This document shows, one piece after another, positions 24,367 to 31,288 of a stretch of DNA of 64,000 bases (positions are counted from its first letter, which is position 1; every line of letters starts with the position of its first letter). The notes beneath the pieces were generated by a model, which was not told the origin of the DNA, did not search any database, and saw only the letters and a program-made list of their open reading frames with translations. Origin of the DNA: CAXBES01 sp963974915. GTDB taxonomy: Bacteria > Bacteroidota > Bacteroidia > Flavobacteriales > Flavobacteriaceae. Location: assembly GCA_963974915.1 (NCBI GenBank), contig CAXBES010000003.1:1-64000 (forward strand). The letters run 5' to 3'. The translations under genes and the position numbers were made by a program.

Positions 24367-25203
24367 ATGATGAATTTAAAAACGTTTCTAATAGTAATAA
24401 GTTTTCTTGTAGCCATGATAAGTTGCAACAGCACTTCAAAAAAAGATGTAAAAGAAGAAGTTGTTCAAAAGGAAAATGTCAGAAATTTTCAGAACAAGGC
24501 TCATAAATTGATATCCGATATGGTTGACAAGGTAGGAAACTACGAACAACTGTTGTCTAAAAAGGATGTAGTATACACCTATACTTATATTACGCCCGAT
24601 GGCAAATCTGATATTTCCAAAGAGAAATACATTTTCGACGGGGAATTGTCTTATGGGGCATATCAAAAACATCAACGTACTTTACCACATCTGGAAGGGA
24701 CTATGGAACAAGGATTTGATGGTAACGAATTTTGGTTAAAGTCAGATGGAAAGTTAGTTAGCGATACACTTGCACTACAACGAGTAATGTTTAACAGACC
24801 AACCAACTTTTATTGGTTTACCATGTTTCAAAAACTTTTAGATCCAGGTTTAAACTATGAATATTTGGGGGAAAAAGAACTTTCTGACACTAATTTTGAT
24901 ATTGTAAAAGTTTCTTTTGAATCTAAAAATGATAAACCAACAGATATTTATCAATTGTACATTAATAAAGAAACCGGATTAGTAGATCAATTTTTATTTA
25001 CAGTTGCAGATTTTGGTGTTATTGAACAACCATTTTTAATGCAATTAGAATATGAGAAAGTTGATGACTTTATAATACCTACTAAGAGAAAATACAAAAA
25101 ATCAACTTGGGAAGCCGATGTAAATGAAGCACCCTGGATCTTAGTTAATTGGTCTGATATAAAATTTAATAATAATTTAAAAAGAGAAGTATTCAAAAAA
25201 TAA
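24367..25203 (+). CDS. DUF6503-like lipoprotein
   Basis: A 278-residue lipoprotein (lipobox VAMISC, Cys about 20) of the type named DUF6503 in flavobacterial genomes. The body consists of antiparallel beta strands resembling the LolA/outer-membrane lipoprotein sorting fold: TYTYITPDGKSDISKEKYIF, then QLYINKETGLVDQFLF and YEKVDDFIIPTKRKYKKSTW. Its likely place is the outer membrane inner face. It is co-transcribed with the peroxiredoxin-like gene and so falls under the same palindromic operator. The function is unknown; family assignment is moderately certain. Confidence 0.6.
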   Translation: MMNLKTFLIVISFLVAMISCNSTSKKDVKEEVVQKENVRNFQNKAHKLISDMVDKVGNYEQLLSKKDVVYTYTYITPDGKSDISKEKYIFDGELSYGAYQKHQRTLPHLEGTMEQGFDGNEFWLKSDGKLVSDTLALQRVMFNRPTNFYWFTMFQKLLDPGLNYEYLGEKELSDTNFDIVKVSFESKNDKPTDIYQLYINKETGLVDQFLFTVADFGVIEQPFLMQLEYEKVDDFIIPTKRKYKKSTWEADVNEAPWILVNWSDIKFNNNLKREVFKK

Positions 25204-25349
25204 CCGACAGATATTGACTTTCTTAGATAATACATTAGGTTAAATAAGAACGTACACATAATTTAATCATATTAACTAATTAGTACTACTAATTGTCACA
25301 ATTAATATCTGATAATTACATAAAGACTACCACTATATAGGTAGATTAA

Positions 25350-25383
25350 CAACAGCAGTTTGGAATTTCCTAAACTGCTGTTG
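25350..25383. terminator. hairpin CAACAGCAGTTT/AAACTGCTGTTG
   Basis: CAACAGCAGTTT pairs perfectly over 12 bp with AAACTGCTGTTG around GGAATTTCCT. No long T tract follows, so termination is uncertain; other structural roles are possible. Confidence 0.4.
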
Positions 25384-25735
25384 CATATAATTAGCATGCT
25401 ACTTTTACACCGGCAGTTTCAAATTACATGGTGTATAAAAATTAAAGTGGACTCGAAAGACTATTTTCTTAGTCATCTGAATACGGAAAAGTGATGATAC
25501 CATAAAATAACTATGGTTTTAGTCAACAATTTGGATTTATAAAAGACCATTTAAGGGTTTCATGACAATTGAATTTAAAATAGTATTAAACTATGACCAA
25601 CTTACCATCACGCTTTTAATACCATGAGTGTTATAATCTAAATAATTGTCCTGAAAAATGCGTAAATTGTATATTTAAAACAGAGTGCACCATACCATGC
25701 ACATAATACCTACTCTTTGAGTTTCATTAAGAACA

Positions 25736-25763
25736 ATAAATAACTAACCATAAAATTCTTTTA
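25736..25763 (+). pseudogene. DUF6090 leader fragment lacking its start codon
   Basis: AATAACTAACCATAAAATTC reproduces the copy 1 leader and start (AATAACTAACCAATGATAAAATTC) with the four bases containing the ATG deleted. The next gene starts two bases later. Confidence 0.45.
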
Positions 25764-25764
25764 A

Positions 25765-26451
25765 ATGATGATACGATTTTTAATCGCAATATTTTTTACA
25801 GTAGTTTTAATCTCCTGTGATAATTCAGAAAAAAACAAAAATAAAATAGATGAATCTGCCGTAAAAGAAATGGCTGCAGACGACACATCAAATGATGATA
25901 CCAAGCAACTTATTTCTATAGATACGGACGAAGCGTTAATTGCAACAGCTTTAATGGCCGCTCCGGAAGCAAGCCGAGCCGGATGTAAAGTTATTGGTTA
26001 CAATATGGTAGGTGAATTTGTCACACTTAAAGAAGGAGATAACGAATTTATCGTTCTAGCTGATGACCCTAAAAAAGCTGGATTTAGTTCAGCCTGCTAT
26101 CACAAGGATCTGGAACCTTTTATGGCCAGAGGACGAGAACTAAGAGCTGAGGGCAAGTCGGCTACCGAAATCTTTGATATCCGTGAAGAGGAAGCAAAAT
26201 CGGGCAAACTCGATATGGGAGAACCGGGATCTACCTTACACATCTATTATGGGCCGGATCAATTGTACGATCCCGAAACCTCTATTGTCGAAGGAGCTCA
26301 ATATCGATACGTAGTTTATTTACCTTTTGCAACAGCTCAATCTACCGGGCTACCTGAAAAACCTATTGGCAGCAACCATCCATGGATCATGAACCCCGGA
26401 ACACATAGAGCTCACATTATGATTTCGCCTATACCGGATGCTAAGGAATAG
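25765..26451 (+). CDS. hypothetical lipoprotein
   Basis: I do not recognise this 228-residue protein. It has a lipoprotein signal (MIRFLIAIFFTVVLISC) and an acidic linker (EKNKNKIDESAVKEMAADD). The globular part contains ALMAAPEASRAGCKVIGYN, a region with several Cys (GFSSACYHKDLEPF) and HPWIMNPGTHRAHIMISPI with conserved-looking His residues, which could bind metal. The start could be ATG 25765 or the next ATG 25768. Its leader includes a fragment of the DUF6090 unit. It is alone in its transcript. Confidence 0.6.
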   Translation: MMIRFLIAIFFTVVLISCDNSEKNKNKIDESAVKEMAADDTSNDDTKQLISIDTDEALIATALMAAPEASRAGCKVIGYNMVGEFVTLKEGDNEFIVLADDPKKAGFSSACYHKDLEPFMARGRELRAEGKSATEIFDIREEEAKSGKLDMGEPGSTLHIYYGPDQLYDPETSIVEGAQYRYVVYLPFATAQSTGLPEKPIGSNHPWIMNPGTHRAHIMISPIPDAKE

Positions 26452-26556
26452 TTTAACAATCAAGAATAATTGCGTAAAAGATTCCCAACTGATAACCATT
26501 AGCTCTCACATAAGCTTTGAAGTGATTTTCTTAACCTCGCAAAAACTACAGAAGAT

Positions 26557-27324
26557 TTGTGCTACGATATAAAAGCAAGTTTAGAAGCTCAATTAAATCG
26601 GGCAAGAAGAAAAGGTGACCTTCAAGCCATTGAGGAGATTATAGAAAAGTTGGCACCTTTAACAGACTTGCCAATTCATCACACCTCTGGTTTTAACCAT
26701 CCTGAGCTTTTAATTTATACCAACAGATCTCCTTACTACCCGGAGGTAGCAACTTGGGGACTGGTTCCTCATTGGGTTCGGGATGAAGAACAGCTTAGAA
26801 AACAATGGAATAACACACTCAATGCCCGGGGTGAAACAATATTTGAAAAACCATCTTTCCGTACAGCCGCCGCGAATAATCGCTGTGTAGTGTTTATAGA
26901 TGGCTTTTATGAGCATCATCATTATCAGGGTAAGACGTATCCTTTCTTTATCTACAGGAAAAGCAATAAGCCAATGGCTCTTGCCGGTCTTTGGAGTGAG
27001 TGGAAAAACCCGGAAACCGGGGGCATTCTAAATTCCTTTACTTTGGTGACTACAACCGGCAACTCCTTAATGGCCAGAATACATAACAATCCAAAATTAA
27101 AAGGACCAAGAATGCCACTAATTCTTCCTCAGGAACTCGAAAATGAATGGCTAAAACCAATTAGCGATCCACTTGATAATAAACTTATACAAGATCTAAT
27201 CCGGGCATTCCCTGCTGATGAACTCTCTGCTCACACCGTGACGAGACTGCGAGGAAAAGAATATATTGGAAATGTCCCGGAAGTTTCAGAGGAGGTCCAA
27301 TATGATGAATTATTATTCGAATAA
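26557..27324 (+). CDS. SRAP family protein (HMCES/YedK), abasic-site DNA crosslinker
   Basis: A 255-residue SOS-response-associated peptidase (SRAP) of the HMCES/YedK family, which shields abasic sites in single-stranded DNA by forming a covalent bond through Cys2. The catalytic Cys follows the start directly (MCYDI), and the other landmarks are present: TWGLVPHW, LNARGETI, the glutamate in GFYEH and the His in IHN...RMPLIL. The start codon must be TTG at 26557 because Cys2 has to follow it. It is a single gene; no lexA or error-prone polymerase lies beside it in this window. Confidence 0.9.
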   Translation: MCYDIKASLEAQLNRARRKGDLQAIEEIIEKLAPLTDLPIHHTSGFNHPELLIYTNRSPYYPEVATWGLVPHWVRDEEQLRKQWNNTLNARGETIFEKPSFRTAAANNRCVVFIDGFYEHHHYQGKTYPFFIYRKSNKPMALAGLWSEWKNPETGGILNSFTLVTTTGNSLMARIHNNPKLKGPRMPLILPQELENEWLKPISDPLDNKLIQDLIRAFPADELSAHTVTRLRGKEYIGNVPEVSEEVQYDELLFE

Positions 27325-27563
27325 CTTACAACCTCACATTATTCTAACAACACCAGAAGCCTAGACAGTCATTTTGTTTTATCAAAGTTTATTATCTTAC
27401 TACAATAAAATAGAAAGCAAAAACGTCCCTTGTATTATTAATTATCCTTTTAATAACAACCTTTATGTTCAGGCTCTTTAAAGTAGCAGACAAAAGATAT
27501 TATCTAAAAAGGGATATATGTGCTAGCTAATTCCTGACAAAAGCCTTTAACAAATACACAAAT

Positions 27564-27932
27564 ATGAAAATTTCCGGACGATCTATCAGACCTTTTATTG
27601 GTTCAAAAAACTATAACATCTCTCGTAATTTTTATACCGATTTGGGTTTTACAGAAATTATTACTTCTGAGAAAATGTCTTACTTCCATAGTAGAGAATT
27701 CGGATTTTATCTCCAGGACGCATATGTAAAAGACTGGATAGATAATTCTATGATCTTTCTTGAAGTGGAAAATGTGGAAAGCACCTTGAGATTTATAGAA
27801 AGCTTAGCTCTGACTGAAACATATGAAAATGTACGCTTGTCCAAAATAGTATTTAACGATTGGGGGCAGGAGTTTTTCCTTCACGATCCTTCGGGAATAC
27901 TTTGGCATTTTGGAAATTTTAATACAAACTAA
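27564..27932 (+). CDS. VOC superfamily (glyoxalase/bleomycin-resistance-like) protein
   Basis: A 122-residue single-domain protein of the vicinal-oxygen-chelate fold. The two beta-alpha-beta-beta-beta modules can be followed: IRPFIGSKNYNISRNFYTDLGF and FYLQDAYVKDW, then MIFLEVENVESTLRFIESL and GQEFFLHDPSGILWHFG. The final HDPSGILWHF pattern is typical. Metal ligands are not complete enough to predict an enzyme; it may simply bind a ligand, as resistance members do. One-gene unit. Confidence 0.75.
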   Translation: MKISGRSIRPFIGSKNYNISRNFYTDLGFTEIITSEKMSYFHSREFGFYLQDAYVKDWIDNSMIFLEVENVESTLRFIESLALTETYENVRLSKIVFNDWGQEFFLHDPSGILWHFGNFNTN

Positions 27933-28029
27933 CTCTTAAATACTGCAACAAATACCACGAATACTATTGATTTAGTTTCAGAAATAAAAATGTTGTAACC
28001 TACAATTAACCCGTAGTTAGGGCAAAATA

Positions 28030-28082
28030 CGGAGTTCCGATCCCTGCATTTCCTAGATTTTTTTTATCTTTAATCTTACTCA
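28030..28082 (+). promoter_or_regulatory. loop-type promoter core upstream of lipocalin-like gene
   Basis: GAGTTCCGATCCCTGC...TTTTATCTTTAATC is the same core found within attC-like loops (compare site A and 16556). It precedes the gene at 28203 by about 120 bp. Confidence 0.3.
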
Positions 28083-28202
28083 AATGAGTGGTTTTAATTA
28101 CCTTCTTCTGTAATAAATAACTGACCTCAATTTTGAAAAATATCAGTTCAATAGAATAATTTTTTAAGCATTTATACTAATCCTTAAACAACAAACGGCA
28201 CT

Positions 28203-28913
28203 ATGAAAAAGATTATTATTCTTCTCATCTGTACTTTTTTTTCTTCTGAAATACACGCGCAAGATATTATTGGCGCCTGGGAATCCACCTCAACTTCTGA
28301 AAAAGGAGACGAACTAAAGAGTGTTGTGATCTTTGCCGATGGTTATCAAGTGATATCCACATATAATGCTGTTAGGGGTAAATTTATACATACCAACGGC
28401 GGGACCTGGAACTTAGAAGGTGATATGATGACCGAAACCGTAGAATTTGATACCAACGATCCGGAACTCGTAGGAACTCAGGTTAAATTTCAGGTTAAAA
28501 TAACTGATAACGAAATTCAAATTGTAGGTAACGATATGGTTTTAAAGAGAATAGATAACGGTGAACCGGGTGCACTACAAGGCGCTTGGTTAATGTCGGG
28601 CCGAATTAGAGATGGAGAAACACAACTACGTGATACCAGCAGACCCAGAAAAACCATGAAGATCTTATCGGGAACCCGATTTCAATGGATAGCATACAAC
28701 ACAGAAACTAAACAGTTTATGGGTACAGGTGGTGGAACTTACACCACCAACAACGGGAAATATACCGAGAACATAGAATTCTTTTCCAGAGACGATTCTA
28801 AAGCCGGACTTAGTTTAGAATTCAACTACGAATTGATTGATGGAGACTGGCATCATTCCGGTTTGTCCAGCAAAGGTGATCCAATCCATGAAATATGGAG
28901 CATTAGAGATTAA
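28203..28913 (+). CDS. exported protein with two tandem lipocalin-like domains
   Basis: A 236-residue secreted protein with a signal peptide (residues 1-20, cut after IHAQ). It has two related halves: IIGAWESTSTSEKGDELKSV...GGTWNLEGDMMTETVEF and LQGAWLMSGRIRDGETQLRD...GGTYTTNNGKYTENIEFFSRD. Each begins with a GAW lipocalin-like opening and has the same GGT...ExxEF pattern, so it arose by internal duplication. It probably binds a small hydrophobic ligand in the periplasm. It is followed 55 bp later by another small barrel protein, which suggests co-transcription. Confidence 0.7.
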   Translation: MKKIIILLICTFFSSEIHAQDIIGAWESTSTSEKGDELKSVVIFADGYQVISTYNAVRGKFIHTNGGTWNLEGDMMTETVEFDTNDPELVGTQVKFQVKITDNEIQIVGNDMVLKRIDNGEPGALQGAWLMSGRIRDGETQLRDTSRPRKTMKILSGTRFQWIAYNTETKQFMGTGGGTYTTNNGKYTENIEFFSRDDSKAGLSLEFNYELIDGDWHHSGLSSKGDPIHEIWSIRD

Positions 28914-28968
28914 TTCCATTCTAAGTGAAAAATTAATTACGTTGCACAGCAAATTAAACCAATAAACC

Positions 28969-29478
28969 ATGAAAGCAATTTTAACCATCTTTTTAATAAT
29001 CCTCGTTACCGATAGTTCTATCTCACAAATTTCTGAAACCGACCCCCTATCGAAATCTAAAATTTCGGAATTGAGTTTTATGGTCGGAAACTGGGAAGGT
29101 TCGGGCTGGATGATGGGTCAGGGAGGCAAATCTGAATTTCAACAAACCGAACATATACAATTTAAACTGGACTCCACCGCAATTCTAATTGAAGGGTTAG
29201 GCAAAGTAGATGATAAAGTTGTACATAATGCGCTCGCAATCCTAACATATAATAAGGAAAAGGAGAACTACTCGTTTAGGTCTTTTCTACCGAGCGGTAA
29301 GAATGCCGAATTTCAAGCTGAACTAATTGACAATAAATTCTATTGGTACCCTAACGAAAATGTTCGGTACATTATTTGGCTTAATGATAACGAACAATGG
29401 TACGAAAAAGGGGAGTTTAAAAGAGGTGATGACTGGACACAGTTCTTCGAAATGACGCTAGATCGCGTAAATCAATAA
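28969..29478 (+). CDS. exported lipocalin-like/DUF1579-type protein
   Basis: A 169-residue secreted protein (signal peptide residues about 1-18, cut after SISQ). The mature domain starts with SELSFMVGNWEGSGWMMGQGG, a FMxGxWxGxG opening characteristic of DUF1579/DUF6265-type lipocalin-like barrels, and continues as alternating strands (EHIQFKLDSTAILIEG, NYSFRSFLPSG, FYWYPNENVRYIIWL). The ligand is unknown. It is placed directly behind the tandem-lipocalin gene, in the same direction. Confidence 0.7.
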   Translation: MKAILTIFLIILVTDSSISQISETDPLSKSKISELSFMVGNWEGSGWMMGQGGKSEFQQTEHIQFKLDSTAILIEGLGKVDDKVVHNALAILTYNKEKENYSFRSFLPSGKNAEFQAELIDNKFYWYPNENVRYIIWLNDNEQWYEKGEFKRGDDWTQFFEMTLDRVNQ

Positions 29479-29523
29479 AACTTGGCGACATCCGAGGATT
29501 TATACAAAACAAGAAAAGCTTTA

Positions 29524-29555
29524 TTGTAGAAATAAAGTTAATAGCTCTAATTTCG
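29524..29555 (+). promoter_or_regulatory. promoter for HPP gene
   Basis: TTG at 29524-29526 and TAATTTCG at 29548-29555 (one mismatch to TAnnTTTG) are 21 bases apart, 28 bp before the GTG start. Confidence 0.45.
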
Positions 29556-29582
29556 CAGTATTGAATTCAATTATAACGATCC

Positions 29583-30191
29583 GTGAAACAAGGCAGAAAA
29601 AAAATTGGTCAAAAGATAAAGAGAAATGCAAGAATCTCGAGATATGTTATTTATAGAGAAACAAGCCTGGATTTTCAAGAGCAGTTTTGGTCTTTTATCG
29701 GGGCATTTGTTGGAATAGGAATTATCGCGCTTTTACAGTCTTCTTATCTACCTGAGCTGGAAAATATTCTTTTAATTGGAACCTTTGGAGCGTCTAGTGT
29801 TCTTATTTTTGGGGCTATCCAGAGTCCGTTAACCCAACCCCGAAATTTTTTTGGTGGACAGATTATTTCCGGTTTGATTGGAGTTACGATTTTCAAGTTT
29901 CTACCCGAAATAATTTGGATAACCGCGCCCCTGGCTGTCGCTACTTCAATTGTCGTTATGCAGATTACTAAGACTTTACATCCGCCCGGTGGTGCTACTG
30001 CTCTTATTGCCGTAATTGGTACAGAAAAAATTAAATCTTTAGGCTACTTTTTTGTTGTTGCTCCGGTATTAACTGGTACGTTGATACTATTTGTCACCGC
30101 ATTAATCTTCAATAATATCACAAAGCACAGAAAATATCCTACAAATAGTAGATTAACAAGAATTTTTAAAAGTAAGGAACGTGATGAATAA
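29583..30191 (+). CDS. HPP family membrane protein
   Basis: A 202-residue integral membrane protein of the HPP family, named for the motif that is visible here as TKTLHPPGGATALIAVIG. Four to five hydrophobic helices are present (about residues 38-60, 65-85, 98-115, 118-138, 155-180). Some HPP members have been implicated in nitrite transport, which I cannot confirm here. The CBS domains of longer members are absent. The start is GTG at 29583. It is a single gene with its own promoter. Confidence 0.8.
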   Translation: MKQGRKKIGQKIKRNARISRYVIYRETSLDFQEQFWSFIGAFVGIGIIALLQSSYLPELENILLIGTFGASSVLIFGAIQSPLTQPRNFFGGQIISGLIGVTIFKFLPEIIWITAPLAVATSIVVMQITKTLHPPGGATALIAVIGTEKIKSLGYFFVVAPVLTGTLILFVTALIFNNITKHRKYPTNSRLTRIFKSKERDE

Positions 30192-30394
30192 AAGTTTATT
30201 TAAAGTTAAAGTTTCAAATCGTAGATGATTCATGTTCGGGACTTATTTTAAATTTACCACTATAGAATACTTCGAATCGCAGACACACAGAAAAAAGCTT
30301 CGCTTTAAACAAAGCTGTGCATTTTAAAAATCGCTTCTAAAGAGTATAAGCTATGACTCTAAAATTCATAATTGAGTAACGCAAAAAAAACAGC

Positions 30395-31045
30395 ATGACC
30401 GCTAAAGAATTTATTTCCACTTTAGATATAATTAGTCAGAATTATTCTGAAAACATTCCGAAGAGGGAGATATTTTCCTTGGCGAAAGAGTTTCAGTATA
30501 TGCCGGTTTCCGAAGTAATTAAATTACTTAAAAATAAAGATCCCGATCATCGAATGGGAGCTGTATCAATTTTAGATTGGAAAGCCAGAAATAAAAAAAC
30601 TTCAACAGAAGAGAAGGAAGCCGTATACAATGCATATCTTAATAATCACAAGTGGATCGATAACTGGGGCCTGGTAGACAGAGCAGCACCTTATGTAGTT
30701 GGAGGACACTTGTATGATAAGGATAGAAAACCATTGTATGATCTGGCAAAATCCAAGAATCAGATGGAACGTCGAACCGCTATTGTAAGTACTTATTTTT
30801 TCATTCGAAAAAATGAGATAGAAGATACTTTTAAAATTGGAGAAATTCTTGTCAATGATAGTGATGAATATGTGCAAAAAGCCGTTGGGAGTTGGATTAG
30901 GGAAGCCGGTAAAAGAGATGAAAGAACACTCAGGGCCTTTTTAGATAAATATGCAGCTTCCATGCCAAGGACAACCTTGAGATATTCCATTGAAAAATTC
31001 GATAGACGAACAAAAGACCATTATTTAAGTCTAAGAAACAAATAA
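30395..31045 (+). CDS. AlkD-like DNA alkylation repair protein
   Basis: A 216-residue all-helical HEAT-repeat protein of the AlkD type, which removes or recognises alkylated bases. The tell-tale central segment is WIDNWGLVDRAAPYVVGGHLYD, matching the WxxvDxxa motif around the DNA-facing cleft, followed by ERRTAIVSTYFFIRKNEIEDTFKIGEILVND and EYVQKAVGSWIREAGKRD. In AlkD the catalytic Asp lies in the first of these motifs, here Asp of WGLVDRA. Cytoplasmic single gene. Confidence 0.8.
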   Translation: MTAKEFISTLDIISQNYSENIPKREIFSLAKEFQYMPVSEVIKLLKNKDPDHRMGAVSILDWKARNKKTSTEEKEAVYNAYLNNHKWIDNWGLVDRAAPYVVGGHLYDKDRKPLYDLAKSKNQMERRTAIVSTYFFIRKNEIEDTFKIGEILVNDSDEYVQKAVGSWIREAGKRDERTLRAFLDKYAASMPRTTLRYSIEKFDRRTKDHYLSLRNK

Positions 31046-31250
31046 ACGCTTCACTTCTCGCTTAGTCATATAATATTTGATAGTTTTTTGTTATCTTTTA
31101 GCTAAGCCATAAAGAATAATTTTATGTACAAACTGAATCAGTTAGGGTTTATTCCAGTTGAGCTGTTATATAAATAATTAAACTAATTATGTTCAAAAAC
31201 CATATAACTTCTATTTGATTTTTATTAATTCATCGTGAAAATGAGTTTTC

Positions 31251-31258
31251 TAATTTTG
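31251..31258 (+). promoter_or_regulatory. -7 element TAATTTTG
   Basis: This matches TAnnTTTG exactly, 30 bp before the ATG of the T9SS leucine-rich-repeat gene. No well-placed TTG is seen upstream. Confidence 0.5.
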
Positions 31259-31288
31259 AGCCTAAAGTAACTTTAAAAAACTGCCACC

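Larger units (their letters stand above)
25204..25764. other. long intergenic stretch with decayed array material
   Basis: It contains a strong hairpin at 25350-25383, and at its end a DUF6090 leader fragment (25736-25763). I see no gene on either strand. Confidence 0.45.
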
